From the NCBI RefSeq assembly GCF_014529985.1, contig NZ_JACVMU010000002.1, forward strand, positions 62,001-126,000: 64,000 nt of DNA. Reading direction: 5' to 3'. Origin of the DNA: Leucobacter sp. cx-42. GTDB taxonomy: Bacteria > Actinomycetota > Actinomycetes > Actinomycetales > Microbacteriaceae. Below are positions 42,311-51,118 of this stretch, piece by piece (within the stretch, counting starts at the first letter, position 1; each line of letters begins with the position of its first letter). The notes under the pieces were generated by a model, which worked only from the letters and a program-made list of their open reading frames with translations, had not been told where the DNA came from and made no database searches. Both the position numbers and the translations under genes were made by a program.

Positions 42311-43606
42311 TTAGTTCCCAGCACCGATGACGATGCGGGGAACACCCTTCCACGCTGCGGGGTCGGTGTAGTTACGACCATCAGCAAAGAGCTTGATGCC
42401 GGGGAACTCAGCGGGACCCATCGCGCGGTACTCCGCGTGATCCGCCTGCAAGATTGCGACGTCAACAGCGTCACCAATCTTGTGCGCGACGAAGCCGTAA
42501 CCTGCGAGCTCCTCGTCTGAGAAGACGGGGTCGTGCACGGTGACGATGGCGCCGCGAGCGGTGAGCTCCTCAACGGTCGGGAAGACACCGGAGACCGCGG
42601 TCTCCTTCACGCCACCGCGGTACGAAGCACCGAGCACGACGACGCGCTGGCCCGACAGATCACCGATGGTCTGCTCGACGCGATCGACCACGTAGGTCGG
42701 CATGGTGGCGTTGTAGTTGCGTGCGGTGCGGACGATGTCTGCCGCGGGGTCCGTCGAAAGGTAGAGGCGGGGGTACACCGGGATGCAGTGGCCGCCGACA
42801 GCAATGCCGGGACGGTGGATGTGGCTGAAGGGCTGCGAGTTGCACGCCTCGATGACCTTGTACACGTCGACGCCGATGGTGTCTGCGTAGCGCGCGAACT
42901 GGTTTGCGAGGCCGATGTTCACATCGCGGTAGGTGGTCTCCGCGAGCTTTGCCATCTCGGCCGCCTCAGCGGTGCCCATGTCCCAGACGCCGTTCGGGCG
43001 GGGCAGGTCGTCACGCTCGTTGAACGTGAGCACCTGCTCGTAGAACTCGATCGCCTTCTTGGTGCCTGCTTCGTTGAGGCCGCCGACGAGCTTCGGGTAC
43101 TTCTTGAGGTCCTCGTAGACACGGCCGGTAAGCACGCGCTCAGGTGAGAACACCAGGTGGAAGTCTTCACCCTCGGTGAGGCCAGAGACCTCTTCGAGGA
43201 GCGGCTTCCAGCGGTTACGCGTGGTACCAACGGGCAGCGTCGTCTCATACGAGATCAGAGTGCCAGGAGTGAGGTGCTCAGCGAGTGAACGCGTTGCTGC
43301 GTCCATCCACTTGAAGTCGGGCTGCCAGGTCTCCTCGTCGACGAGCAGTGGCACCACGATCACGACTGCGTCAGCGCCGGGAATGCCGTCTGCGTAGTCA
43401 GTCGTTGCGCGCAGCTTGCCCGCCGGCACCTGCTCGGCGAGCTTCTCTGCAAGACCGAACTCGCCGGGGAATGGCTCCTCAGCACGGTTGATGCAGTCAA
43501 CAAGTGCCTTGTTGACGTCGATTCCAACGACCTCGTGGTCCATGCTCGCGAACTGCGTAGCAAGGGGGAGGCCGATCTTTCCGGTGGCGATTACAGCGAT
43601 CTTCAC
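42311..43606 (-). CDS. Nucleotide sugar 6-dehydrogenase (WbpA/WecC-like)
   Basis: A 431-residue UDP-sugar dehydrogenase that oxidises C6 to a uronic acid in two NAD-dependent steps. The Rossmann start is variant (KIAVIATGKIGLPLATQFA), TTLPVGTTRN is typical, and the catalytic cysteine is Cys274 in GGHCIPVYPR. This subgroup acts on UDP-GlcNAc or UDP-ManNAc rather than UDP-glucose. With the epimerase, 3-dehydrogenase, aminotransferase and acetyltransferase genes in this locus it fits the WbpA step, UDP-GlcNAc to UDP-GlcNAcA. GTG 43606 lies 7 nt after TAGAAT. Confidence 0.9.
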   Translation of the reverse strand: MKIAVIATGKIGLPLATQFASMDHEVVGIDVNKALVDCINRAEEPFPGEFGLAEKLAEQVPAGKLRATTDYADGIPGADAVVIVVPLLVDEETWQPDFKWMDAATRSLAEHLTPGTLISYETTLPVGTTRNRWKPLLEEVSGLTEGEDFHLVFSPERVLTGRVYEDLKKYPKLVGGLNEAGTKKAIEFYEQVLTFNERDDLPRPNGVWDMGTAEAAEMAKLAETTYRDVNIGLANQFARYADTIGVDVYKVIEACNSQPFSHIHRPGIAVGGHCIPVYPRLYLSTDPAADIVRTARNYNATMPTYVVDRVEQTIGDLSGQRVVVLGASYRGGVKETAVSGVFPTVEELTARGAIVTVHDPVFSDEELAGYGFVAHKIGDAVDVAILQADHAEYRAMGPAEFPGIKLFADGRNYTDPAAWKGVPRIVIGAGN

Positions 43607-43613
43607 AGGCGCT

Positions 43614-43619
43614 ATTCTA
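43614..43619 (-). promoter_or_regulatory. -10 box TAGAAT of the dehydrogenase gene (leaderless)
   Basis: TAGAAT lies 7 nt before GTG 43606. It overlaps the 3' flank of the upstream glycosyltransferase gene, so the dehydrogenase can be expressed separately. Confidence 0.5.
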
Positions 43620-43629
43620 CCCGTTCTCG

Positions 43630-44868
43630 CTATGCGTGACCCGGTGAATCTGACAGCGACACCCAGTGTTCCATCAGCACTGCAGCGCTCATGCGTCCGT
43701 CATGCACCTGCTCGGCAAACTTCACACCGGCTACGGCGAGCGCTGCACAGCGCTCGCGATCCGCCAACAGGTCCTGCAGCACCTCTGCCAATGAATCGGG
43801 AGTTGCCTCGACGATGGGGAGTTCGAGCCCGGTAGTTGATCGCACGTGTTCGCGAACAAACGGCACCACGTGCCCCACGACCACTCGACCAGCAGCCATT
43901 GCCTCGATCGCCGTGGCCCCGTAGCTCCCAATCCTGAACTGTTCGAGCACGATGTCTGCGCTACCGAGGGCAGCTGGCATTTCTGCATATGGCAGGCCGG
44001 TGACCTGCACGTATTCGACGGCTCCGGACTCGTGCAAATCGCGCATCGTCGGTTCAATGAGGTCGGTGCCTTTCACCCATCCCTTACTGGGGATGTGGGC
44101 CACCCGGGGAACCTCGTTCGCGAAGAGCTGTGCGCCGGCGCCCCGCCAGTTTTCCTGCTCGACTACGACTGGCGCCCACTTTGCGTCAGGCAAGTCGAGG
44201 AGCAGATCAGGTGTCGGCACGAACTTTGGGCCGGGCAGGCGCGAGAGGAGCGCGCGGTTCTTGTCAGAGAGGCGTTGCAGCGCGGCGGTCTCTGGCGTCT
44301 CCTCCATAAACGGAGACCACGGCGTGAGTTCCCGGTGTGCTGCGGGGTTTCGCGTATCCGAGCCGTGAGTGATGTAGGCAACGCTGACGCCTGCCGCCCC
44401 CAGCGCCGCTGATTCACGTACGAGGTCGAACTTGAATTTTCCGCCGAGGATGGGCTTCTCTGCCTCAATCAGCACGTGAGTAAAGCCTCGCACCGCGGCG
44501 TACTCGTCATCCTGCCACTGCTTCGACAGGTGGTAGACCCCAAAGGGAACCGTCGTATCGGCGGGGAACGGCATGCCACCTGGCACCGAAACCATGAGAT
44601 TCCGCGCGCCTACTCCTGCACAGGTCTCAAGTGAACGCGCCCACTGATGTCCCTGCCCGGCGTAGTTCGCTGGCCCGATGAGCACGCGCTTGTCGCCCGC
44701 TGGCACGGGTGTTGGGCGCGGTGCTGGCTTTCGGTGTTGCCCGCTCAGGCGGAGCGCAGTGCGGAACAGGAAGCCCTCCTGATTGCCGATCAGGTAGGCC
44801 ATCCCGCGGCGCACGAACGCTGGCATGCGGTCCTTTCGCTGGACCATTTCTCCGACGAGCTCAGCCAT
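43630..44868 (-). CDS. Glycosyltransferase, GT-B type
   Basis: A 412-residue protein. An N-terminal domain starts with RVLIGPANYAGQGHQWARSLE, and the C-terminal part holds ADIVLEQFRIGSYGATAIEAMAAGRVVVGHV, the E-x7-E-like nucleotide-sugar binding region of GT4-type enzymes. Acceptor and donor are unknown; its position between the uronic acid genes suggests assembly of the repeat unit. ATG 44868 has AAGGGACG upstream; an in-frame start 45 bases earlier lacks a ribosome site. Confidence 0.82.
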   Translation of the reverse strand: MAELVGEMVQRKDRMPAFVRRGMAYLIGNQEGFLFRTALRLSGQHRKPAPRPTPVPAGDKRVLIGPANYAGQGHQWARSLETCAGVGARNLMVSVPGGMPFPADTTVPFGVYHLSKQWQDDEYAAVRGFTHVLIEAEKPILGGKFKFDLVRESAALGAAGVSVAYITHGSDTRNPAAHRELTPWSPFMEETPETAALQRLSDKNRALLSRLPGPKFVPTPDLLLDLPDAKWAPVVVEQENWRGAGAQLFANEVPRVAHIPSKGWVKGTDLIEPTMRDLHESGAVEYVQVTGLPYAEMPAALGSADIVLEQFRIGSYGATAIEAMAAGRVVVGHVVPFVREHVRSTTGLELPIVEATPDSLAEVLQDLLADRERCAALAVAGVKFAEQVHDGRMSAAVLMEHWVSLSDSPGHA

Positions 44869-44973
44869 GATGCGTCCCTTCCCACTGCGTGAAACACCCG
44901 TTCGTGTATCCACTGCTTCGGCTGCCGCTGCACCGGTTGGAGAACGCGCCGTCTTTCTGCAAGCTTAGGGAAC

Positions 44974-44979
44974 TAAGAT
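44974..44979 (+). promoter_or_regulatory. -10 box TAAGAT of the epimerase gene (leaderless)
   Basis: TAAGAT ends 7 nt before GTG 44987. Confidence 0.5.
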
Positions 44980-44986
44980 TGGAAGC

Positions 44987-46066
44987 GTGAAAATCATGAG
45001 TGTAGTGGGCGCCCGGCCCCAGTTCGTCAAGCTCGCGCCAATTGCACACGCAATCACCGCGGCCGGCCACGAGCACGTAATTGTGCACACCGGTCAGCAC
45101 TACGACCCGATGCTTTCTGACGTGTTCTTCCGTGACCTCGGCATTCCCGAGCCCGACGCGCACCTCGGTGTTGGGTCCGGCTCGCACGGCGTCCAGACCG
45201 GCAGTATGCTCGCGCAGATGGACGAGGTGCTTGAGCGCTTCCAGCCCGACTGCGTACTCGTATACGGCGACACCAACTCGACGCTCGCCGCTGCCGTCAG
45301 CGCAGTAAAGCTCCACTTCCCAGTTGCACACCTTGAGGCGGGCCTACGCTCGTTCAACCGCGCAATGCCTGAGGAGCACAACCGTGTCCTCACCGACCAC
45401 GCTGCTGATCTCTGCCTCGCACCGACCGAGGTCGCGATGCAGCACCTCGCGAACGAGGGCATCACCGAGCGCGCGATCCTCGTTGGCGACGTCATGACCG
45501 ACGTGCTGTACCAGGTTCGTGATGCGGTGCTCGCTGAGCAGAAGCCCAACGCGGTCACCGACGAGTTCGCCAAGGGTGAGTTCTACGTCGCAACGATCCA
45601 CCGTGCTGAGAACACGAATGAACCCGAGCGTCTGCGGGAGGTCGTGAGCGCACTGTCGCAGGCTGACAAGCCCGTCGTCCTGCTTGCTCACCCCCGCGTC
45701 CGTGCGAAGGCTGAGGAACACGGCATCTCGCTCGAGTCCGGCTCGCTGACGACCCGCGATCCGCTGTCGTACCCCGAGCTCATCGCTGCCGTGCTGTCGA
45801 GCGCCGGTGTCATCACTGACTCCGGTGGACTCCAGAAGGAAGCCTTCCTCCTGCGCATCCCCTGCACGACCGTTCGCCACGAGACCGAGTGGGTCGAGAC
45901 CGTCGAGCTCGGCTGGAACGTTCTCGCGAACACTCCCGCTGAGATCGCTGCGGCCATCACTCGCCCTGCGCCCGCTCCCACCGACGCAACCCCCTACGGC
46001 GAGGGCCACGCGGCCACTGCCGCGGTTGCAGCGATCGTTGAGCGGATCGGCGCCACCGCTAAGTAA
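44987..46066 (+). CDS. wecB: Non-hydrolysing UDP-N-acetylglucosamine 2-epimerase (WecB/WbpI family)
   Basis: A 359-residue epimerase. It opens with VVGARPQFVKLAP; this GARPQF form is typical of the WbpI-like branch acting on UDP-GlcNAc3NAcA, while classical WecB has GTRPEAIK. Other family blocks are VLVYGDTNSTLAAAVSAVKL, HLEAGLRSFNRAMPEEHNR (with the catalytic Asp/Glu set) and SDSGGLQKEAFLL near the C-terminus (here TDSGG). The symbol wecB reflects the family; the local gene set favours the WbpI reaction giving a mannuronic acid derivative. A terminator follows. Confidence 0.92.
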   Translation: MKIMSVVGARPQFVKLAPIAHAITAAGHEHVIVHTGQHYDPMLSDVFFRDLGIPEPDAHLGVGSGSHGVQTGSMLAQMDEVLERFQPDCVLVYGDTNSTLAAAVSAVKLHFPVAHLEAGLRSFNRAMPEEHNRVLTDHAADLCLAPTEVAMQHLANEGITERAILVGDVMTDVLYQVRDAVLAEQKPNAVTDEFAKGEFYVATIHRAENTNEPERLREVVSALSQADKPVVLLAHPRVRAKAEEHGISLESGSLTTRDPLSYPELIAAVLSSAGVITDSGGLQKEAFLLRIPCTTVRHETEWVETVELGWNVLANTPAEIAAAITRPAPAPTDATPYGEGHAATAAVAAIVERIGATAK

Positions 46067-46093
46067 GCAGCCCCACCGACCTGCACAGCTCTT

Positions 46094-46133
46094 CGCCCCT
46101 CACCCCAAATTGCTTTGGTGTGAGGGGCGTTTT
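46094..46133 (+). terminator. Terminator after the epimerase gene
   Basis: CGCCCCTCAC-CCA and TGG-GTGAGGGGCG form a strong stem followed by TTTTGC. Confidence 0.85.
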
Positions 46134-46247
46134 GCGTCTCTGACGAAGCATGAGCGCCAGCGCGCATCTATTTTCATGCGAGTGTTTTCCCGCGCATAGG
46201 CTCCCTCGGACAAGACCAGCTAAATGAGCCTGTTCAAAGGAGAATTC

Positions 46248-46814
46248 ATGAAGAAGGCATGGGCAGGAATACTCGCCGTCGCCTTGGCGATTTCAATTCC
46301 TTTCATAGGCACAGCCGATTCTGCCGAAGCAGCAAACTATCTCGGTTGCAAAATGAAGAACCGGACAATCCTCTGGAAGAACGCAACCACTCACCGTGAC
46401 TACTATGTTGCGGCGGTCGATGCCATGAATTCTTGGGGGAACAACACCAAAGTCGGCTTCCAACGTGTTGATTACGGAGCTAACCTCACTGTCGCCAATG
46501 GTAATTTCGGCCCGACCAATTTCGACGGTGTCATGAAGTCAGCAACGAATTACCTGCCCGGGTGTTCGAGTGGCAATTGGACCTCAACTGCGTTTGCCTG
46601 GCTGAACACATTCCACACGGATTCGTATTCGTACAACAAGCGACGGTCCGTCTTTACCCACGAGGTCGGACATGCCCTTGGACTTGCCCACAATGAGCTA
46701 GGGAGCTGCTCTTCCATGGCCGTCATGCATCCAAGGACTTACGACCGGTTTACCAAATGCGGGATTTCTACTGTGCGGAACGACGACATCCGCGGAATTA
46801 ACAACTTGTATTAA
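46248..46814 (+). CDS. Secreted matrixin-like zinc metalloprotease
   Basis: A 188-residue exported protein. Residues 1-28 are a Sec signal peptide with an A-x-A cleavage region (DSAEAA). The metzincin zinc motif HEVGHALGLAH (residues 138-148) is complete, and a Met-turn is likely at SMAVMHP. Four cysteines may form disulfides. There is no propeptide with a cysteine switch and no hemopexin domain, so this is a minimal catalytic domain. AAAGGAG precedes ATG 46248. The gene is visibly more AT-rich than its surroundings, suggesting transfer. The lipoprotein gene follows after 10 bp. Confidence 0.88.
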   Translation: MKKAWAGILAVALAISIPFIGTADSAEAANYLGCKMKNRTILWKNATTHRDYYVAAVDAMNSWGNNTKVGFQRVDYGANLTVANGNFGPTNFDGVMKSATNYLPGCSSGNWTSTAFAWLNTFHTDSYSYNKRRSVFTHEVGHALGLAHNELGSCSSMAVMHPRTYDRFTKCGISTVRNDDIRGINNLY

Positions 46815-46824
46815 GGACTATGGA

Positions 46825-47364
46825 ATGCCAAGAACACAATTCCTCACGGCCGCCCTCATCCCGTTCACACTCCTTGGATTGGTCGGATGCAGTACAGCCG
46901 GTGCAGAAGTAACAAGCCCACGCGAAAGCTACGACGTCAGTCGTGTGCGTGGGTATGACACCCTCGAAGAGCTTGCCGAAGCGAGTGATCTCATTGTCGT
47001 GGCTGAAGTCACTGACCAATATGACATCACTGAAATACACGGTCTCCCCTTCACTCGTAGGACGGTCGTTCCCACCGAGACACTCAAGGGTGACGCACCC
47101 GACCCACTCATCATTCGAGTCATCGGAACCCCAGATGATGAAGGTGCTCTTGCGCCTGGCACGACACATTTGCTGTATCTGACCGAGTTTTCATTCGAGC
47201 CGGGAGAACCGACGAACGAATACGCGGTAGTTGGCGTCTATGCCGGAGACTATCTGCAGACTGAGACAGAGGTATTCGAGAAAACCGACGATGAGTCTCC
47301 AGAACTCCCGGTCGAAGTTTCCCAGGACGAAGCAGTAGCGACACTTCCAGAAACCAAAGAATAA
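46825..47364 (+). CDS. Hypothetical lipoprotein paired with the metalloprotease
   Basis: A 179-residue protein with a signal peptide and lipobox LVGC (Cys22). The mature part contains DTLEELAEASDLIVVAEVTDQYD and LKGDAPDPLIIRVIGTP..., followed by GTTHLLYLTEF, a layout of short beta strands seen in many uncharacterised Gram-positive lipoproteins. The C-terminus is strongly acidic. It lies 10 nt after the protease gene and shares its lower GC, so the two were probably acquired and work together, for example as protease and anchor or inhibitor; that is inference. Confidence 0.75.
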   Translation: MPRTQFLTAALIPFTLLGLVGCSTAGAEVTSPRESYDVSRVRGYDTLEELAEASDLIVVAEVTDQYDITEIHGLPFTRRTVVPTETLKGDAPDPLIIRVIGTPDDEGALAPGTTHLLYLTEFSFEPGEPTNEYAVVGVYAGDYLQTETEVFEKTDDESPELPVEVSQDEAVATLPETKE

Positions 47365-47373
47365 GAGATCAAG

Positions 47374-47418
47374 ACGGAGGCCGCTGAGCCTCCTTGCATG
47401 GGGTCCAGCAGCCTCCGT
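47374..47418. terminator. Bidirectional terminator between convergent genes
   Basis: ACGGAGGC-GCTG pairs with CAGC-GCCTCCGT around a long loop, between the lipoprotein gene and the convergent glycosyltransferase gene. Confidence 0.6.
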
Positions 47419-47437
47419 GATAAATCAGCGGGCGGAT

Positions 47438-48571
47438 CTAGCGCAGCGCCTCAGCGGCCTGCGCTGCACGCGCTTCCCAGGTGTGCGATTCGCGTACCTT
47501 GAGCACGTTTGCTCGTACCTCGTCGTACATCCCAGGGTGCTCCTGCAGATCCTGTAGCAGCTCGGTAAGCGCCTCGGCGGTGTAGGGCAGTACCCAGCCA
47601 ATCGCGTTTTCGCGCACAAAGTCACCCGCGAGCGAACCCTCGGTCGCGATAATGGGCTTACCGTAGCTGAGGTATTCATAGAGCTTCATCGGGGCAGCAA
47701 ATTCGCGGTAACCAATCGGTTCCATGAAGAGCATGCCGATATTCGACTCTGCATACATCGGCTCAAGCTCAGCTCCGGATCGATGCACAATCTGAATGCG
47801 GTCACCAATGATTGATTCGTATTCGTCGCGTACCGAAGCCCAATTGTCCTCGCGCGTGCACAGGGTGAGCTTGGCATTCGAGGAAGCCTCAACGCCTTCG
47901 ACCGCCGCGTGCATGCGGTAATAACTCCCAAGCGCGCCGACATAGAACAACGACATGCGTTCCTTCGCCCCCGCGAACTCAGGAACTGGGGATTCACGTA
48001 CGGGAGACGCAGGCGGCAACGCAACGCACCGATCCGCGCTCGTATACGGCATCTCTGCAGCCATGCGCATTGATGGCAGGAAGATCTTGGTGGTGGCCTG
48101 CTTGTAGCGCAGCAGGTCATAGCGGTAGAGCGCACGCGTGAAGAACGCGACGACGCGCGGTACCGATTCGAGGTACATATCGCTGATCCAGTAGATATCG
48201 CGATAGAAGAGGCCGACGGGGATGCCCTTCTTGCGGCAGAATGCAAGGAAGTTCAAATCGAGGAAGGGATGCGTCGGAAGGCTGTGCTTCTCGGTCATCG
48301 CGGTCGGCTTTGTCGAGGCCTCAGAGTAGACGAACTCGAACTTCACGCCCTGACGAATCAGCTGCTTCGCTGCGCGGATCTGCTTCTTGCGTTCCGCAGC
48401 AACACCAGCGATCTCCGTTACGGAGTACCCGATGCTCTCGAATGCGCGACGCATCTGTACCGGTCGAATGCCGCTCGCGCCCTTCGCGTTCGGGTCGAGC
48501 GGGTACGGCACGTGGTAGATCATGTGCTTGACCGCGGGAGCACCCGCGTTGCTCAGAGCTGCTGCGTTCAT
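47438..48571 (-). CDS. Glycosyltransferase family 4 protein
   Basis: A 377-residue GT-B enzyme. HMIYHVPYPLDPNAKGASGIRPVQM opens an N-terminal acceptor domain; the C-terminal donor domain has LFYVGALGSYYRMHAAVEG and IGMLFMEPIGYREFAAPMKLYEYLSYGKPIIAT, in the position of the E-x7-E motif. Its ATG overlaps the stop of the upstream glycosyltransferase by 4 bp. It is the last gene of a minus-strand flippase-GT-GT operon. Confidence 0.88.
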   Translation of the reverse strand: MNAAALSNAGAPAVKHMIYHVPYPLDPNAKGASGIRPVQMRRAFESIGYSVTEIAGVAAERKKQIRAAKQLIRQGVKFEFVYSEASTKPTAMTEKHSLPTHPFLDLNFLAFCRKKGIPVGLFYRDIYWISDMYLESVPRVVAFFTRALYRYDLLRYKQATTKIFLPSMRMAAEMPYTSADRCVALPPASPVRESPVPEFAGAKERMSLFYVGALGSYYRMHAAVEGVEASSNAKLTLCTREDNWASVRDEYESIIGDRIQIVHRSGAELEPMYAESNIGMLFMEPIGYREFAAPMKLYEYLSYGKPIIATEGSLAGDFVRENAIGWVLPYTAEALTELLQDLQEHPGMYDEVRANVLKVRESHTWEARAAQAAEALR

Positions 48572-49722
48572 TGAGCCGCACCACTTTCATAGATATCGAT
48601 GTACTGGCGGACGAAGACTTCTTGGCCGCAGTGTTCAACGCAGATTTCCCGAATCCTCGCGGAATCATACTTGGGGAACTCGGCATACATCCGCTTCAGG
48701 CTCTCAGCGAGCTGATCGCCGTCGTCAACCGGGGTCATGATCCCGGTCTCTGGAGTGACCGCGTTCTTGCCAGCCCAGGTGTCTGTTGACAGGATCGGCA
48801 GCCCGCACGCCATCGCTTCCCAGAGCACCGTGCCAAAGGCTTCTTTCTCGCTCGTCAACACAAACACGTTGGCGCGAGAGAACTCTTCGACAATGTGCTC
48901 GCGCGGTACAGCGCCGACCAGGTCGACGTTGGTGAGCCCGAGCTGTTCGACCTGCGCTTCAAGTGCTGCCTTGTGTGCCGATCCACCCGCAATGCGCAAG
49001 CGAACCGAGTCATCGTTCGCAAACGCCTTTCCGAACGACTCGATGAGCAAGTCAACCCGCTTTCCCGGGTCAAGGTGAGAGACGTGTCCGAACACAAACG
49101 GACCGGTTGGGACGTCGCGGGTTGGGATGTCCTCAAACTGTGGCGACAGCAGGCCGGGCAGGTAATGCCACTTATCTGTGCGGTAGGCCTCGTTCAGCTC
49201 TACCGCGAAGCCGCGGGCGACGCCAATGAGAGCAATCGCGTTTCGTACGGCCTTCATCGCAGAGCGATGGTAGCCAGGCGACTTCATGAGCGTCATCGAG
49301 GACGGTCGGTGTTCGGTAATCAGGAAGGGGATGCCGGTTCGCTCCGAGATCCGCGATGCAACAATGCCAGCGGGCAACATCGCATGTGCATGCAAGACGT
49401 CTGGCGCACCGTGTACTGCGACGTATTCCTCAAACAACGCGGTCCAACGGCGTTCCAGGACCTTCAGGTTCAGGGCGTGCAGCTTCGGCACAGGCAACAG
49501 GACGTCAGTGCGCGTGACGTTGACACCGTTCTCGTTCGCGTGGGCCACTCCCGTGTTTCGAGCCTGCATCGCTGTTGCCTGGTACACGGGAAAACCGCGC
49601 ACAGCAAGCACACCTACCTGATGCCCCTCAGCGATGAATGCTTCTGCCTGTTCACGGAAGAAACTGCCACCGAAATCATCAGCGGTCTCCGGGTACCAGG
49701 ACGGAAGAAACAGAACGTGCAT
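48568..49722 (-). CDS. Glycosyltransferase family 4 protein
   Basis: A 384-residue GT-B enzyme. N-terminal VLFLPSWYPETADDFGGSFFREQAEAF is a common GT4 opening; the C-terminal domain includes FGHVSHLDPGKRVDLLIESFGKAF, LVGAVPREHIVEEFSRANVFVLTS and EAFGTVLWEAMACGLPILS with the E-x7-E nucleotide-sugar site. It starts 20 nt after the flippase stop and overlaps the next glycosyltransferase gene by 4 bp. Sugar specificity cannot be told. Confidence 0.92.
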   Translation of the reverse strand: MHVLFLPSWYPETADDFGGSFFREQAEAFIAEGHQVGVLAVRGFPVYQATAMQARNTGVAHANENGVNVTRTDVLLPVPKLHALNLKVLERRWTALFEEYVAVHGAPDVLHAHAMLPAGIVASRISERTGIPFLITEHRPSSMTLMKSPGYHRSAMKAVRNAIALIGVARGFAVELNEAYRTDKWHYLPGLLSPQFEDIPTRDVPTGPFVFGHVSHLDPGKRVDLLIESFGKAFANDDSVRLRIAGGSAHKAALEAQVEQLGLTNVDLVGAVPREHIVEEFSRANVFVLTSEKEAFGTVLWEAMACGLPILSTDTWAGKNAVTPETGIMTPVDDGDQLAESLKRMYAEFPKYDSARIREICVEHCGQEVFVRQYIDIYESGAAQ

Positions 49723-49741
49723 GGATAAAGGTCCTTAGGCT

Positions 49742-51031
49742 CTAGACCGCTTCAGGGTCCGGTTGCCGGTCGAAACGACGTACGACAAAGATCGCGACGA
49801 TGATGTACAAGACAAGCATGACAGCCATCGCGGCACCCATGACGAAGATTGCCGTGGTAATCGTGTCACGCAGGAGCAAAATGATCGCGAATGGCACTGC
49901 CGTGTACAGAATCGAGAAGATCAGCGCGATGTGCTGCTTCTCGGTGACGACGAAAATTGTCGAGATGGGCGAAGTAATGAGATTCATGAAGAGCCACGGC
50001 ACCAGCGCCTGCGCGTAGTGCCCTGCGTCTACCCAAGCGCCTCCGAGTACAAACGGGAACAGCCACGGCGAGAGCACCCACACGAGAGCAAACGGCACAA
50101 TGCCAAACAGCGCAGACTTTTTGATGCTCGACAGCACAGACTTCAGCATGTTGCCGCGCTCAACCACCGAGAAATGCTGGAAAAACACCTGCGACAGGGC
50201 CGCACTAATCAACGCTGCGGGAACCTCGACCATGCGCCAGGCCATCGAGAACTGGCCGAGCGCACTCACCGAAACGGCAGCAATCAACAGATTGATGCCG
50301 TTCATCCTGACCGCATCGATGAGCGCGGTTGGCGCATTGAAGATCGGCATATTTCGATACCGGCGCATGAGCTTAGTGTGCTCCGCAAGCGGCGGCCGTT
50401 CTCCTGCTCGGAGCTCAGGGGTTTTCCGGCGCAACGCAAAAATGGAAACCAACTGGCCCACGATCGTTCCGATGATGAGACCACCAGCACCGAGCGGCTT
50501 CACAAAGCCCAGTGCGAGCTGCGAGGCTGCTGTCGTGCCGCTCTGCAGGACGCGGTTCGACGCGATCTCCTTGTATCGGCTCTTGCGGTTGAGCCAGTAG
50601 CCCAAAATCGCAATTTCAGTCAGTGTGAAAGCCGAAATACCGGCGAGCGCCAACCACGGCGCGACATCCGGTGAGTTGATGAGATCCGCAATCCACGGCG
50701 CGATCACGATGATCACGCCCGTGCTCACCAAGCACAGCGAGAAAGACACCCAGCGGGCAATACGCGTCAGTGAGATCGCCGCTTCGTCACGCTCCGGCAG
50801 CATGACCGCCATGTCGTACTTCAGCGTGGCGACTGCAGCGATGATCGCGACGACCGAGGCGAACGACGCGAGCAGACCAAAATCCTCAGGTGTGTAGAGA
50901 CGCGACAGGAACGGCATCATCGCGAGTACAACGACCTGCGCGAGTGCGGTTCCCGACATCAGCGCAAGGATGTTCCTCAGGAACGCGTTGCCCTGCAAAT
51001 AGGTCTGCAGACGACCTTTCGCTCGTGGCAT
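49742..51031 (-). CDS. Wzx-type oligosaccharide flippase
   Basis: A 429-residue membrane protein with about twelve to fourteen helices and the polysaccharide-biosynthesis (MOP superfamily) pattern: NILALMSGTALAQVVVLAMMPFLSRLYTPEDFG at the start. It would move a lipid-linked repeat unit across the membrane for the O-antigen-ligase/polymerase-like protein at 34612. AAGGAG lies 4 nt before ATG 51031, so the 18-residue in-frame extension is not used. It leads a three-gene operon with two glycosyltransferases. Confidence 0.92.
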   Translation of the reverse strand: MPRAKGRLQTYLQGNAFLRNILALMSGTALAQVVVLAMMPFLSRLYTPEDFGLLASFASVVAIIAAVATLKYDMAVMLPERDEAAISLTRIARWVSFSLCLVSTGVIIVIAPWIADLINSPDVAPWLALAGISAFTLTEIAILGYWLNRKSRYKEIASNRVLQSGTTAASQLALGFVKPLGAGGLIIGTIVGQLVSIFALRRKTPELRAGERPPLAEHTKLMRRYRNMPIFNAPTALIDAVRMNGINLLIAAVSVSALGQFSMAWRMVEVPAALISAALSQVFFQHFSVVERGNMLKSVLSSIKKSALFGIVPFALVWVLSPWLFPFVLGGAWVDAGHYAQALVPWLFMNLITSPISTIFVVTEKQHIALIFSILYTAVPFAIILLLRDTITTAIFVMGAAMAVMLVLYIIVAIFVVRRFDRQPDPEAV

Positions 51032-51105
51032 TCTGCTCCTTACGGCCCAAACCGCACCGATGGGACTCATCAGCGCTTCCAGCAAGTCTAATCAAGTCAA
51101 TCAGG

Positions 51106-51111
51106 CAGAAT
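51106..51111 (+). promoter_or_regulatory. -10 box CAGAAT of the asparagine-synthase-like gene (leaderless)
   Basis: CAGAAT ends 7 nt before ATG 51119. The 16-mer CAGAATGGTGGGTATG is repeated exactly at the start of the GT2 gene at 59028-59043. Confidence 0.5.
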
Positions 51112-51118
51112 GGTGGGT

